From Beroe forskalii (lineage: Eukaryota; Ctenophora; Nuda; Beroida; Beroidae), in NCBI GenBank assembly GCA_011033025.1, contig WFMF01000193.1, positions 124,001 to 188,000 on the forward strand: a stretch of DNA of 64,000 nucleotides, read 5' to 3'. A model generated the notes under the pieces. The model saw nothing but the letters and a program-made list of their open reading frames with translations, ran no database searches and was not told the origin of the DNA. Made by a program: the position numbers and the translations under genes. Shown here one piece after another: positions 33,101-46,300 of the stretch. Within the stretch, counting starts at the first letter, position 1, and each line of letters starts with the position of its first letter.

Positions 33101-35703
33101 ATTATGTGTTCCCTGATTCTAACTCCTGAACTAAGCTCATCTGGACAATAATATGAAGTATATTGAATATAAAGTAGACACTTCACAGCACAATGCTCAG
33201 GTTACCTACTGAATCATACTAGCCTCACATTGATGATATCTTGGAGACACTTGAAAGCTGCATCTATACCATTGTAAAACAAGGTCATTGCAACGGCTTT
33301 GTCGTGTGCACCTGTGAAATTATAGTTGTTTATATAATTTAATGTATTTTATTCATATCAAAGGAAGTAAGAATGAAAAGTGAGACATTTCATATTTCCC
33401 AAACTTGTGAAATTTTTTGAAGCTGTTTGGTTTGAGTTTGTAAGCACCATTAAGTATGTAATTCATCCATTGTTTTACAAACCTTCAGCTAATAATCCTT
33501 TTATGATCATGTCAAGTTCAGTAACACTTTTATGCATAAGTGAGAGAGGTCTAGGCCTTGGCCACCCACAGGTTTCCAAACACTTGCTCCTTTGTGGACT
33601 TGTGTATACTATGTGATGAGGTGGATGAGACAGGGCTTCTGCTTTGGAGTTTAAAACATCTGAAACCAAAATAACAATGATACCTGATAGTGATGGTTAC
33701 TGGTTAGGGTAACCCTTCAAAGCAAACATACAAGACATATTTCCATGTCTAGAATAATTCTATTTGAGCTACATTTAAATCATTGATATTCATGCATATA
33801 ATATATGTTAATTGAATACCTGTTCTAAGAAGATACTGCACCCCCATTTTGAACTTCAAATTGTTGTCTTCTTTCATATTATCCCATTTTTTCACTGATT
33901 CAAAGAATGACCAAAAAGCATAGAGACTTCCACTCTTCACTATTTGTTTATTTCTGTCGAAAACATTCTTAACTATGTATTGATATTCTATCATTTCAAA
34001 AGTTATGGCCAAAAAAATTATGCATTATAGGAATAAAATTGTGGTTATGAGGGAATCAACAAGATGAATTAGTTTCAATAAAATATTTTATACTCACCTT
34101 GAAGGATCAAAACCATATCCAGCATTTATCCTCTCTTTTATAAGAGTTGCTATGTCATTATACCCAACAGAGCAATCCACCAATGTTTCAGAACATCCCC
34201 AGACTAGTTTATCAGAGTGGCTGAACTTTGCAATAATGGGTTCATACAAAGCCAAATCAAATAGTTTGTCTGAAAGGATCAATCACAATATCAAAATTAT
34301 GGAAAGCCATAAATAGAGGGATAAGAGGAAATTGAATCAATAGAAAATGGTTGTTGGAATTTAGATTTCCATTCATTGGCCACATAATTGTTAATTACTG
34401 ATGTGAAAGAAGAATCATTTCACAATAAGAAAACAGAAATTATAATCATCAGGACAAGTCAGGAAAAGACCTTTCTCTAGGTAATCACTGAAATTAGATG
34501 ATTGAAATTAATGATTAATTTGAGCAGTGTAAGGATACATACATGAGTCACCATCAATTTCTTGAATAGATCTTTTACAGCATAGAACTCTATTAGAAAT
34601 TTTAGGATGCCAAGCAAAATTTGATATGGTTGAGGATGACATATCAGGTACACCCTTCTGTTTTTGCTGGTGCTCTACATTTTCTATTTGTTCTCCATCT
34701 GATTTTTCAAAAGTATCAACAGGAAAATCTATGATTTGTAAATGTTTTCCAGCTTTTGATATAAAACTAAGCCTTGTAGAATGAGTTGGACACCATTCAA
34801 TTTTGAAGATATCATTTGTAGGACATTTGATAGTCTGGATAGATCTTGCATTTTTCAGATATCTGATATCCCAAATTTTTATGTATTCTTCTGAATGAGA
34901 TGCTATGATACTTTCATAAGTTGGGGAAAAGCAAACACCCTCTATTTCCTGTATATCATTTGTCTTTTTTCCAGGATCTTTTGATTTACTTCGCATGTCA
35001 AAGAGTTCTAATCTTTTCTTGCTTGTTCCAGCAATGAGCAGATTTGGACTATGAGGTGACCATGACATAGATTGAACACCTTCACCCTCACTACCAAACT
35101 CCTTCATTATCGATCTCTTATTTATATCAGCTATGAGAATTCCTTTTGTAGTCCTAAACTTCTCAATAGATAATGCTACAATTTCCTCTGATTTATAGTT
35201 CCAGTCAAGCAAGTTTATTCTTTTTACAGTAGGACGCCTATCAGTATTCACATTGAGGATATCTGATGATTCTTTTTTATGCATATCAATCATATATAGT
35301 TTTTGCTGACAGGATGTAATTATGTCATGGCCATTGAGGGGATGAATGATGAAATGCTTATATTTCCTATGGTGGTGAGCATCACAAGGATACTTTGCTT
35401 TGACAGAAAGTGTCCCATGGGTTTCAGAGAGTTCAATGTCTTGATTTCTTATATCAGCATCATTAATCTGAAATGAGTAAGGACACTTAAAATTGCTTTC
35501 CAATAAATTCCAATAAATTCCAATAAATTGCTCCTTTCCCGAAGTTAAAAATTAGATTGAAGTCATTATATATCAGAAAAACAATTTACCTCTTTGATGT
35601 CATAGAGTGTGAATGTATTGTTATGGAGAACAATAAAGGAGTTTTCATCATAGGGAGTCCACTTGAAATTGGTGAAATCAGATGTCCATAAATCTGACAT
35701 CAT
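30197..35703 (-). CDS. MIOS: GATOR2 complex subunit MIOS, 13 exons, 884 aa
   Basis: Exons: 35590-35703, 34543-35467, 34098-34269, 33820-33953, 33483-33659, 33229-33311, 32814-32975, 32375-32546, 31874-32053, 31393-31518, 30994-31173, 30697-30838 and 30197-30284. All phases agree and give 884 codons; human MIOS has 875 aa. The first 330 residues form a WD40 propeller (IKIWDIRYLKNARSIQ, EWCPTHSTRL, NFAWHP). A helical solenoid follows (GVNSQLCQLMQSYLDKTSDV, ENYLRFFDMRCMWIERA). The C-terminus is a zinc-binding RING/CTD: RCDNCSKS, KLPRCALCMFNMGT, CLMCQHGGHFLHVRDWF and EHKECPTPGCTC. GATOR2 relieves GATOR1 inhibition of mTORC1 at the lysosome. I chose the start MMSDLWTSDF because it aligns with the vertebrate N-terminus; the second Met is equally possible. 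Confidence 0.95.
30372..30556. repeat. Direct repeat pair in the last MIOS intron
   Basis: GAGGGCGTAGCCCCAGGGAT followed by a CATCCGG-type stretch occurs at about 30373 and again at about 30533, both in the same orientation. It may be a remnant of a dispersed repeat; not identified further. Confidence 0.6.
35478..35530 (-). repeat. 10-bp tandem repeat upstream of the MIOS exon-2 acceptor
   Basis: AATTCCAATA/CCAATAAATT repeats about three to four times, ending some 30 bases before the acceptor CATTTCAG. It lies where the branch point would be expected. Confidence 0.7.
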
Positions 35704-37370
35704 CAAGTCATCATTCTGATGGTTGTTATATATCAGCCGTAAAAGGAAATAATCCAGCAAATCATAGAATTTACTATGTACACTCAGAAATCAACTTGGT
35801 AAATCAACGTGTTGGGCAAAAAATTCTTTCCAGACACTTGATTATTTTAGCATGTTCACATATTAGGGTACTGTGTAGGAGGTGTAGGGAGATATATGAA
35901 AATGGGAATGAAAAGAAAGGTGGGGAGAGATTTAGAAAATAGATTCACTGGACAGCATTGGCACCAACATAAGAAATAGAATGAAATGAAATGAAAATAA
36001 AATAAAATATTTATATTTGACATCAACACTCATTTTTTCATAAAACAGTATCCATGATTCAATTAAAAAAGTCGCCACCTCTGTGTGGAAAAAAGGAAAC
36101 TTCTTGCAAGCTCTTTTCTGGACCCAAGTTTGCAATTATTATTATTATTATGTAATAAATTCGATCAAACTTTCTGAAAAATTCAGAATATGCCCCCTGA
36201 CTGTCGGAATCCCGTCAAATCCTCTCCAAGGAGCACATTTGGATGGTCACATTTGTGCTCTCGCCTGTTAGCCATACATTAAAAAGAAATGAACGGGTAA
36301 CGTTAGTCGAATTGTGTTGATATAATTGAATTGCTGTGCTGCAGCTGTCAAAAATTAATTAGTTAAAAAATTGGGCAACAATTAATTAATTTTTCCATCC
36401 AATATTTGCTCTGATATTGAATTATTCAATGTTCTTGTTAAACGGCATAAAATTTCCATTTTTGTTTTATTCAATTTTTTTGTCTTATTCAAAATTATCT
36501 GATCCCCTTCGCTTCGGCAGACTCTTGCTAAACACGTATATCCCTAGGTTTGGCTTGCGCGGCGCGCTTCTATTCTCCAGCGCGGCGCGCGGTTAAGTCT
36601 GGCCCCATTCGCCTGACAAGTGCGCGTTGGCTCGCTGCCGAGTGCCGCGCGGCGTTGCTAAACACATATCCGATCCCTGTCTTCGTTGCGCGGCGCGCTT
36701 CCCCAGAACAGGGTGTGTCCCGTAGGGAAGCGCGCGGCGCGTACACACATCTATGTGGTTTCCTAAGCCCGCATAGGTGTGCGTACGCGCGCCGCGCAAC
36801 GCAGACAGGGATATACGTGTTTAGCAACTATGTGGTCTTCGGAAAGACTTGAGAAACGGTCGGTTAACCGAACGGAAATATCGGTAAACAGGTGTTTTTA
36901 AATTTAACCAACCGAAACCGGATTTTCCTAGTTCAGTGACGAGTATAAAGCATGTGTATGCAGACCGCTCGATTGACAGAGGCCTCGATAAAGATTGTCA
37001 GACGTTGTCTGACCCCTACGCCTTCGGCGGGCGCGCGTCCGCCGAAGGATTTCCTCTGTGCGCTTACACTTTCTACACAAATTCAGTCAAAAGCACACAA
37101 TTTAGCGCGTCGTTTTCAATATCGTCGATAATCGAGCGTTCTGCACACATATGGGTAATAAGCACACACACACCCTTGTACTGATACTCGTCACAGTGAA
37201 AAATTTTAGACAGTAAACAATTTCAGATTTATCGAATAAAATCAAGACATTCAATAATAAATTAACAAAGGGGTATAAAAATTGAATCTGAGGGTCGATA
37301 GCGGCTATTCCGACAGGTCATCAAATAAAAATGGGCTGCTCCTGAAGTGCGAGGAAGGGCTAGCACGACG
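35704..37370. other. Intergenic region between MIOS and HSPE1
   Basis: Holds the MIOS promoter, the GC-rich MITE at 36525-36827, a single GGTTAACCG-type repeat near 36855-36920, a GC-rich stretch at 36950-37060 and the HSPE1 3' UTR. No gene is supported. Open frames in the GC-rich part run on both strands and look like palindrome artefacts. Confidence 0.45.
36525..36827. mobile_element. GC-rich palindromic MITE
   Basis: The ends are inverted repeats: TTGCTAAACACGTATATCCC on the left and its inverse, GGGATATACGTGTTTAGCAA, on the right. Each is followed inward by GCGCGGCGCGC. A third copy of the same motif (GTTGCTAAACACATATCC) lies inside at about 36653. Non-coding, about 300 bp. Confidence 0.75.
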
Positions 37371-40300
37371 TTAGGAATCAGAGGTGGCTTTGATGAACTT
37401 TCCAAGAATTTCAGAGTCTCTGATTAGAATGTATTCCTGAAAGGGTGAAACACGTGAAATCTTCATTGAGATAACGACTTGAAACCTTGATTTAATGATA
37501 CTGATAGTTGCTTGGAGTTGGAGTTGATAATTGATTATCTTTTAGTTCACCCCCAGTTACGGTGGCGTGTCGAACTTATATATGCGCGGCTTTTCAATGC
37601 GCGGCGTGGTTGTGCGCGGCTCACTGCCTGTAATTAACAGGCAGCGAGCCGCGCACGATTACGCCGCGCATGGAAAAGCCGCGCCCATATGAGTTCGACA
37701 CGCCCCTGTTAGAGCCTCAGTTTTTTTCATTTTGCCTCAGACAGGTGTGTACCGGGTGGTATCCTGACCTAGAAAAAAAAATTACATAGATTTTCGAGCA
37801 GTGCACCCGCCTCGACATCGTCACGGCGGTATCTGCACAGTGCAAGGATGTCAAGGATGTCGAAGTGAGAACTTATTAATTGTGATCCATGGAGCGATCG
37901 ATAAAAACGTGTAAAATTATTAATAGTTAATACCTTACTGTCGACAAAAATTCTCTGAAACAGAAAAGCAAATTGCGTGCAATGTAAAATGATGCGCGGC
38001 TTTAAAATTACTTTTCCTTCATTGATTGCTGCATCAGCATGTGCAAATCAGTACCTAATCACACTTGTCACTTACATCTTGTTCGAAAGTGAGTTTGGTG
38101 CCTCCGAACTCGGGCAACAAAACTTTGTCTCCAACAGCAACTGACACGGGGATCACCTGAAAAATGTTCGAGATCAGACTATAATTCACCACCTTTTTTA
38201 GAGTCTAGAATAAGCATTTTGCGTGGGCACCAACTGTATAAAAATGTCACCGCGCCCGCCGTGTTGCCGCCTTGCACCAAATTTGTCACAAAGATAATAG
38301 CGCCTATGAATTACTGACTAAAGCGACTGCTTTTGAAATAAACATTAAACCTATCCAGACATCCGACCTGGCTACACCAGAGACCGTTTGTCTTTGGTAA
38401 TGACACTCGTCACCATAGCCACCACAGTGCCACTTCTAAAAACCACAGCCAGGCATTCCTTGATGGCTGACGGCGATTGGTGGCTGCCTGTTGCATCAGA
38501 GGACTCGTCTGTGGAAAACGACTGGAGACTGGAAGAGATGTAATGATAGTCATCTTGATGGGTGGTAGTATCGCATGGTGTTGGTCCCGTTATGATTTCA
38601 TTCAAATCCATTTCAGGGACATCATCAGGGCAGATCCCTGGAAGGAACGTGGCTCCATTGTCAACCTCAGTTCCATTGTTGCAAAGAATATCTGGCAATT
38701 CTTCACATTCCCCGTGGATCGGATTCTTGAAGAGTTCAGCTTGGATAGGAGTCGTGACGAGTTCATCTTGCAGGGAGCAGTTTCCTAAATCCGCTAAACC
38801 TGTATCCCTCCCAAATGCAAGTGGAGTTGCATCCTTGGGGGAATCATGTGTAATTTCCTCAAAGCTCTCTCCATTTTCCCTGCTTGAGGACGAGTTTTGG
38901 CTTTTTTTCATGTCTTCTGGCACAGGCAAATCTGAGGCAGTTTCTTTGCCATTACAAACGATCACATTCTCAAACACAACTTCTTCCATTCCTTCTCCTT
39001 TTTCAGACGATCCTTTGAGCGAATTGCCCTCCTTTTGTGACGAATCCCCACCAACTTGTTCGTCTCCAAGATCAACGATAACCTCCGGTCGGGTCCCAAC
39101 CGTCACCAGATTCGACATTTTCCCAGACGAAACGTCTCCACTCCTCCTCAAAACAAGATTAAAAACATCGGAATCCTGCGAAGATCCGACACTTCCCATC
39201 CACTTTTCCTTGAGACCCACCACATGGGCCCTGTATTTCGACATCCGGAGGTAAATCAGTGGATTCGTCACGGAATTCAACAAGAACCCGGATATTGTAA
39301 CGTAGATCAGAACTTGGAGTCGCCATTGGTAAAAGGTAACGACGGCGTAGGAAACGTTAACAACGATGCAAACCGTCGTGATGATAAGGATGGTTATTGC
39401 ACTGTCGAGGCGTTGTCGGCCGCCTTTTCGGCGGGTTTTCCGGAGTTCCCACCAGTTAGCAAGGAGCTTGAAGCAGGAGAGGAAGTAACTGATTATCATC
39501 ACGAAGAGGAAAACAAGCGGGAAGAGACTACGGGGATGGAATTCGTAGCGTTCTGCCCTCGCTGAAACTTCACAGAGTGACGATAAAACGGGGGGGGATC
39601 ATGGACTAAGTGGGCGACACGATGCCTGGGTGGGGTGGGTCCTCGATGGGACAAAAACCACTTAGTCCATGTGGACTAAGTGGGTGGGTGTGGCTGAAAA
39701 TTTTCAATACCAGTTAGTCAATGTGGACTAAGTGGGTGGGTTTGGTTGAAGATTTTCAACCCCAGTTAGTCAAATGGACTATATGGGTGGGTTGATAACA
39801 TCAAAACAAGGCTCCAGATAGTCCTCTGGATAAAATATTCGAGTAATTATCACGCAAATGTCGGTTTATTGCAGCAGAAGGAGCATTGACAATGCAGGTA
39901 ATGTATTCTATTGTATAGTGTATACCAGTTAATTGAATTTCAGTTATTTTCGCCCATGACCTGTCACAGTAATTGCAGCTCTGACAGATAATCGGACAGA
40001 GATCACACTATGATGCTTGTCAAAAGTTACGCTACATCCATTTATGTGAGTACCTAATACAATTACAAAATATAGAGTACTAATTAAGAAGTGTACTAAT
40101 TAAGGCAGTAAATTTCTACAAAAATCAGGCAATTCTAGGACTAAATTTCACGTCGTTTCACCAATTTTCAACCAAAAATACCGATGTGAAAACAAGAAGA
40201 GGGCAGATTTTTCCATTGAATTCAATTTATTTGGGATCTATGAAATATAGACAAAAGTAAAGCTAGGCGTTCTAGAGAAACAGATTAGCAAACGAGTCAA

Positions 40301-43300
40301 TGAGCATCCTAGAGTCAATACCATGTTCTTTGCAATGTTTCACTGCCTCCGTTTGATGAAAGATTGGCCAATGATTCTGCTGAAATTTTGAAGGCCTTGT
40401 TTCCTGATGAAAACATCGAAGATATCGAAGATGGTTTTATTGGGCTTGAGGTGGAAGATATGGAAGATGTGCAGGAAGACGTAAAAAAGCCGAAGAAATG
40501 CCTATAATTTTATCCATTGATAATTGTTTATCATATCAAATTTGATTTTGTCTGCACTGATGCTTTCGCTGAAAAATTCTGAACCTGTATTGAGAGAAAA
40601 TAGAATGCCTTAATATTGTAATAAAAGGAAAGATAGGTAAGGATGTACAAATCTTTACTTTAACAAAATTTTCTAAAATTTTGGTGTTGTACAAATTACG
40701 GTATGTAGAAATTAAGATTTGTAGAATTTAAGGAGTGTACTATTTAAGACAGTAAAATTGCTTACTACCTAAAATAGTACACTTCTTAATTTCTACCACT
40801 AAGGTACGCAAATTACAGAAACGCCTATTGGAATGCTGTAACTAAGCCTTTTACTGTTTATTAATGTGGATTCAAGGAAAAAGGACGGCGATACACTCGA
40901 TGACTCTAATCAATGATATGATACCTCTACTTCGAGAGAGGCATTTCACATTTGCTTCCTTCTTTCAATGTCTGTTGCCGTTTATTGTTCTTTTGCCGTT
41001 ACTGTAGACACCACAGACATAATAATTAATTATTAGAACGGTAGTGAAATAGTAATTTCTATATTAACTAATTAACTATTTAGCCATATTGATTCGGATT
41101 AATTACCCAGCCCTTCGGTAGAACGTTTAAAATTTGGTTTCTCGCACCAGTTACAAAGTATCTTAAAATCTGACCAATAATTATGCCTTGCCAAACTATA
41201 TTTTTAGGCTGATTTGGGGGTGGGTCCCTAATTTTTAGTCTGAAACCACTTAGTCCACGTGGACTAACTGGTGGGGTGGTGGGTGGTATCCAAAAAAAGT
41301 CGAAAATCCCACTTAATCACCTTCGTGTCGCCCACTTAGTCCATGATCCCCCCCCGGATAAAACGGAACCACTGAATGGGTCTTTTAGCAGGTATCCAAG
41401 CCAATGGAAGCCAAAGATGATGAGAAAGTCAATGGCCATGAAAACCTGGATTGGTCTGACTTTCACGCAGTCTGAAAGAGGCGAGTAGATCTTGATAGTG
41501 CGAATGACACTGAGAATGACAACCAAATGAACGGAGTACCGAATAGTGACGGAGAAGAGAACAAACCACGCTTTACACACCCCCGGGTGGTCAAACAACA
41601 CCGGAGATTGACAAGCCACCAAGGATACCACCATGGGAAAACACACCGAGCAGGTCAAGATATCGAAGAAGGAAGCTACGGTGAAAACGTGGTCGATAAC
41701 GGAGGGCAACTTGGCAAAGTATCGGAATGCTACCACGTTCACTGGAATTCCCAGGATGCAGAGTAGGGCGAGGAATGTACCGAGAGAGGTGCAGATGGGC
41801 GAGTCGAAGTGAAGGAGGGTGGTGGAGTTAGGAGAGGTGAGGTTTGGGTGCAGTTGTTCAGAGGAAAGATTTGATGAGGAGGAGAGAGGAGATGTTGTGG
41901 GGTATCTCAGGGTAGGGGGTGCGAGGATTGCCAAAAGATGTGTTTAGTTCAATTTCCATTTCGTATAGCTAAAAAGTAGCCAGGAATTATTTTGAAATAT
42001 AAAGGATGGATCACTAAATCATTCCGGACATATTACAAATCAAAGCAATGGAAAAAGAGGCTATTATAGATCAGTTGAAGGAAGAGTGTCAATGGATAAG
42101 ATATCGATTATTCCATTTCAGAACCGTTCAGAATAAGAATATAGATTCAACGACAAATGCGTTTTTGACGCAAAAACTATAAAATAAAATAAAAATATAT
42201 CATGATCGTGGTCAAATCGACATGAGAAATAAAGGTCTTATCGCAAATGAATGCGCCGGAGTATCGTATGATAAGAGTTACGTCATCATTATGACTTTGA
42301 ATGGTAAACTAGCGTTACGATGGAGCAGCGTGATGCAAAGAGAGAGATTTCAACAAATGATTGAGAGTAATATCCATCCTCATTAAGCCCATACCAGCTG
42401 ATTTCATCCAATCAAAGAGACCTTGATCATCCAGGACAGCTGTAGGTATTTCAATCTACATAGTAGGAAACGACCGGTTAACCGAACCGAAACCGAAATA
42501 CCGGTTAACCGGGAGTTTTCAGCCAACCGAAACCGTAACCGAATATTTTGATTTCGCAATTAACCGTTTGGTGAAATCGGTCGGTTAACCGAACCGAAAC
42601 CGAAATACCGGTTAACCGTCGTTTTCAGCGAACCGAAACCGTAACCGAATTTATTGAGAAAAGGTAACCGGTCGTTTGGTAGTCGAAAGCACAGTACTGA
42701 GTGTTGCTGCCAACGTGATTTGTCAAATTAAATGTACATTTCATTGATATGAAATCTCTCCTTATATCCCTCATGTTTCGTTCTCAGACTTATTTAAAAC
42801 TAGCAAGCCCGGTGGATGTTGATTTCAAAGGATTGTATTGTTTGTATTGTATTGTAGGTTCCCCAAACTCGGAAGTAAGGGGGACAGTACCCTTAAGGGC
42901 ACTGCCAGCACTGGGGCCACGGGACACCACTTATAGCGACGGCAAGCTGCCACTGGTACCACTGGGTGCTCTGGTTTATTGGGAACAGCATTTCAGTGAC
43001 ATTGGTTTGGTGAACTTCACTGAGCAATGGGGTCCGGGTGTTAAAAAGACAAGCCGCCTTTACTGCTGCACACTACAGTTTGAGTCAACTATATCTCTGT
43101 CCAAAGCACAGAAAATAGATTTTACTCTCTCTGTCCACATTGCCATGGGTCAGTCAAAAAAGTCATAAAGGTAAGTGAAGTTTTGATGGCATGAGCTGGG
43201 TTGCCTTTCGGTATCAGGTAATTAAAACAGGTACGGGTTTCATGTTAGTGGTAGATTATCAAAATGTCAGGACCCTCCTGCTCTCCTTCCATTATTGTCT

Positions 43301-46300
43301 TGATTAAACTTGATTATCGTCGTCTTTTGTTGTTAGTTACTTTGTATGATTTGGTTGAAAGGATTATCCTGGTATTAAGGTTAACCGGTCCTTTTCCCTT
43401 TCGGGAAGAAGGGCAAGGTGAACTTCTCTAATTATACGGGTAACGTTCGAGACAGTTCCTGATCTCTAGGGTTTATGGATCAGTTTGCATTTTAAGAGAG
43501 AAAGTACACAACGGCTGAAAGCTTTAAGAGACTGGAACCTCACTGGTAGATCTGGAGGATTTTTTTAGTTCTCATCCGGCTGAAAGCACAAAGAACTATT
43601 GACTTTAAGAGAAAAGACTAATGGCTGATACAGTGCTAGTCTGTTAAGGTTGCACATTGTTCTTATACTCAAGAGCATAAGTTGGCAGCCTACTTGTTGC
43701 TTGGTCTTAACGCACCATCGTGCTGTAGTATTAGCAAAGCTAATCTACAGACTACGGCCTCGGGAGCAGCAACGAAGCTCCGTTCCAGGGAATCTCACCG
43801 ATGTTCTGATTTAACGGTATGGTGCCCAAATCATCAGAACCTGGTGATTTCAAAGGAGCAAACGACGAAAGTTGCGACGCGCTCGTGGTTAGATGAATGT
43901 TGATTTCAAAGGAGCAAACGACAAAAGTTGCGACGCGCTCGTGGTTAGGCATTAGGAAACACTAACGCATTGTTTGACTGGTCTTACCGTGAATTATGAT
44001 TTTTCCTTCATTCGTATACTGAATAAAGCTGCGTTAGAAATGGAAATAAATTAACAAGAATTGCGCCTGCTGGAGCATTACTTGTGCGTTGATTGTTCCC
44101 GTATGCAGGCGCTTAATTTCCTGTTCCCCGGGGCTGGTATTACTAGAACGTACGCTGTCATTTGACCGTTGTCAGTCTTATTTACTGACATAGTGAGTTG
44201 ACGATATTAAGGTAAAGTGACCTCACAAATCAAGATACAATCGCGGGGCGTACACCTACGGGAATCAAGAGCAACAGTTGGTATTATTGAATAGATTAAA
44301 TATTTATTGAAATAATTTTCCGTGATAAAAGGCTTCTTCTATCAAGTGTGACATCGCAATTTACTAACATCGTTGAATCAATTTTTTGAATTTTATAAAT
44401 ATTCCACGTTATGCGGGCGCTATATATTTCATTCTCCTACAATTTTGAATTAACGCGCGCAGATCGAAATATCACGTGGGCGATTTCGTTCCACGTGCCA
44501 AATGTTCGCGCGCGTTCCCGCCATTTCATAGAACTCTTTGAAGATTCGTTGCGCGCCGTTCAGAGTTTCATAACTATGAATTATGATCACCATTTTCGTT
44601 ACGCGTTAAATTTTCTTTGTGTTGCGCTGCAGATATCAAACATTGCACTGATCGCTAATATTGTACCCCTGCCTTGATATTTTCAAGATTGAGATTCACA
44701 ATAAAATTATTAATTACTGACCAAGATTAAAGATTCAGATATATCATTGTTATCAATCATGAACTGAGACAAACTTTACGTTTACTTTCCTCAAGTCAAT
44801 CTTTAGATCATTCATAACTGATGGCACTAATACTGCCCATTGTAAATTGGCCGAATTGCCCGCTACTTAAAGAAGTTCAAATGGCTGTGTGATTGAAACT
44901 AATCTGATTGATTCTGTGAAGATTGATTAAGTTTTAATTTTTATGATTGCTTTTTTTTGAGAATTGTTAGATTTTTGATAAAGAACATCAGCATGAACAG
45001 AGCATTGAACTCGAATACCTAAGTAGCCCAGTTAGCTAGCTGCAGCCCATAAATGCGAAGGATGCCACTACACCAAGCTATTTTGACGCGAGGATAGATA
45101 TAAAGGAGCAGTTGATCTAAAATGACATGGCATACGACGACGACATACGACCAAATTTGGTCCCACCACCTATTTCAGATTTTAACAGTACGCGTAAAGG
45201 TAGTATACACAACCCCTCAAAAAACACGATTCTTCGTTAATCTTTTTTTCAATGCCTTTTGTAAACAAAAACGCGATTGGGAACAAAAAAAATTAATTTA
45301 GGCTTTGCCTTGTGCGCGTTTCAGACTAAGCAAAATCAAAATTCATAATTTTACGCCGCGCATTTCGCATTGTAAGTTCGTAACTATATCTGAAATTGGC
45401 CTTGCGACGCGCGCAGAGTTTCTGCGTTGCGCGCAAGATTAAAATGCGCGCGCGTCGTGTTTTGTTAGTTCAACAATTTTGTTTTCCCTTACGTTTATCA
45501 GAGGCGTGCCGTGGGGGTGTTGGGGTGTCCATGTACACCCCGCTAAAATTAAGAAAATCAAATTTTATTTTTATCATTTTCGTGATCGCGCGCGCGATCA
45601 TTGCTCTAGCGTCCATCGCTGAATGCCCCGTTTAGTCAACGTTGCGCCGCGCATTTTGTCATTTATCTTACTGAATTCTCCTCCGCAAAACTAGCGCGCG
45701 CAATTGTTGCGCGCGCTGCGCGTCGTAAAACTCTCATACACCCCGTACTACTGTAAAATTGCAATCTCCCTAGGCGTGCCGTGAAATCGGGGTGCCTACT
45801 GTATTTTAATTGCGCGGGGGTGCCCGTGACACCCCCGATTTTCAGTTTCGCGCATTCAGTTTGCAGTGTACACGTACCATTTCCAACATTGTCTTTTAGA
45901 TTTCGCGGTCACTTTTTACTCGTCTCAAATGTTTTGCGACTGATTTTTTCTTTCTTGTGACGGATTTCTAAGATTCAAGACGGAACAAATATAGTGACAA
46001 ATAAGGCGGCCGTAACGTTTGTCGGTCGATCGAATGGAATTGGTCGATCGATCAACTCCATTTGAAAGAAAGATGTGTTTTCCTGGTCTCTAATGACTTG
46101 AATTGTGTTTAGTTGATCAATATTAAGTTGTTTCTCTACTAGCCCAAAGATTTTATATTTAAAACACATCAGTCGATCAAGTGAAGTTGATCGATCGACC
46201 AATTCCATTCGATCGACCGACGAACGTTACATCCGCCTAATAATACAGTCAAATCTGCCTCAAAAAGGGGTAAAAAGTGGACAAATTCTACACCAAGCGA

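Noticed and set aside
36550-36852. GC-rich overlapping ORFs on both strands as a gene or CpG-island exon
   Set aside because: They arise from a palindromic MITE with GCGCGGCG arms.
38477-39565. Overlapping plus-strand ORFs opposite the GPCR
   Set aside because: Antisense shadows of the receptor's coding region.
39589-41356. Treating the insertion in the GPCR as an ordinary intron
   Set aside because: It has inverted ends and a target duplication, and no donor/acceptor pair restores the frame exactly.
42749-43168. 139-codon ORF as a host gene
   Set aside because: No recognisable domain, no splice context, and it lies in repeat-rich intronic DNA.
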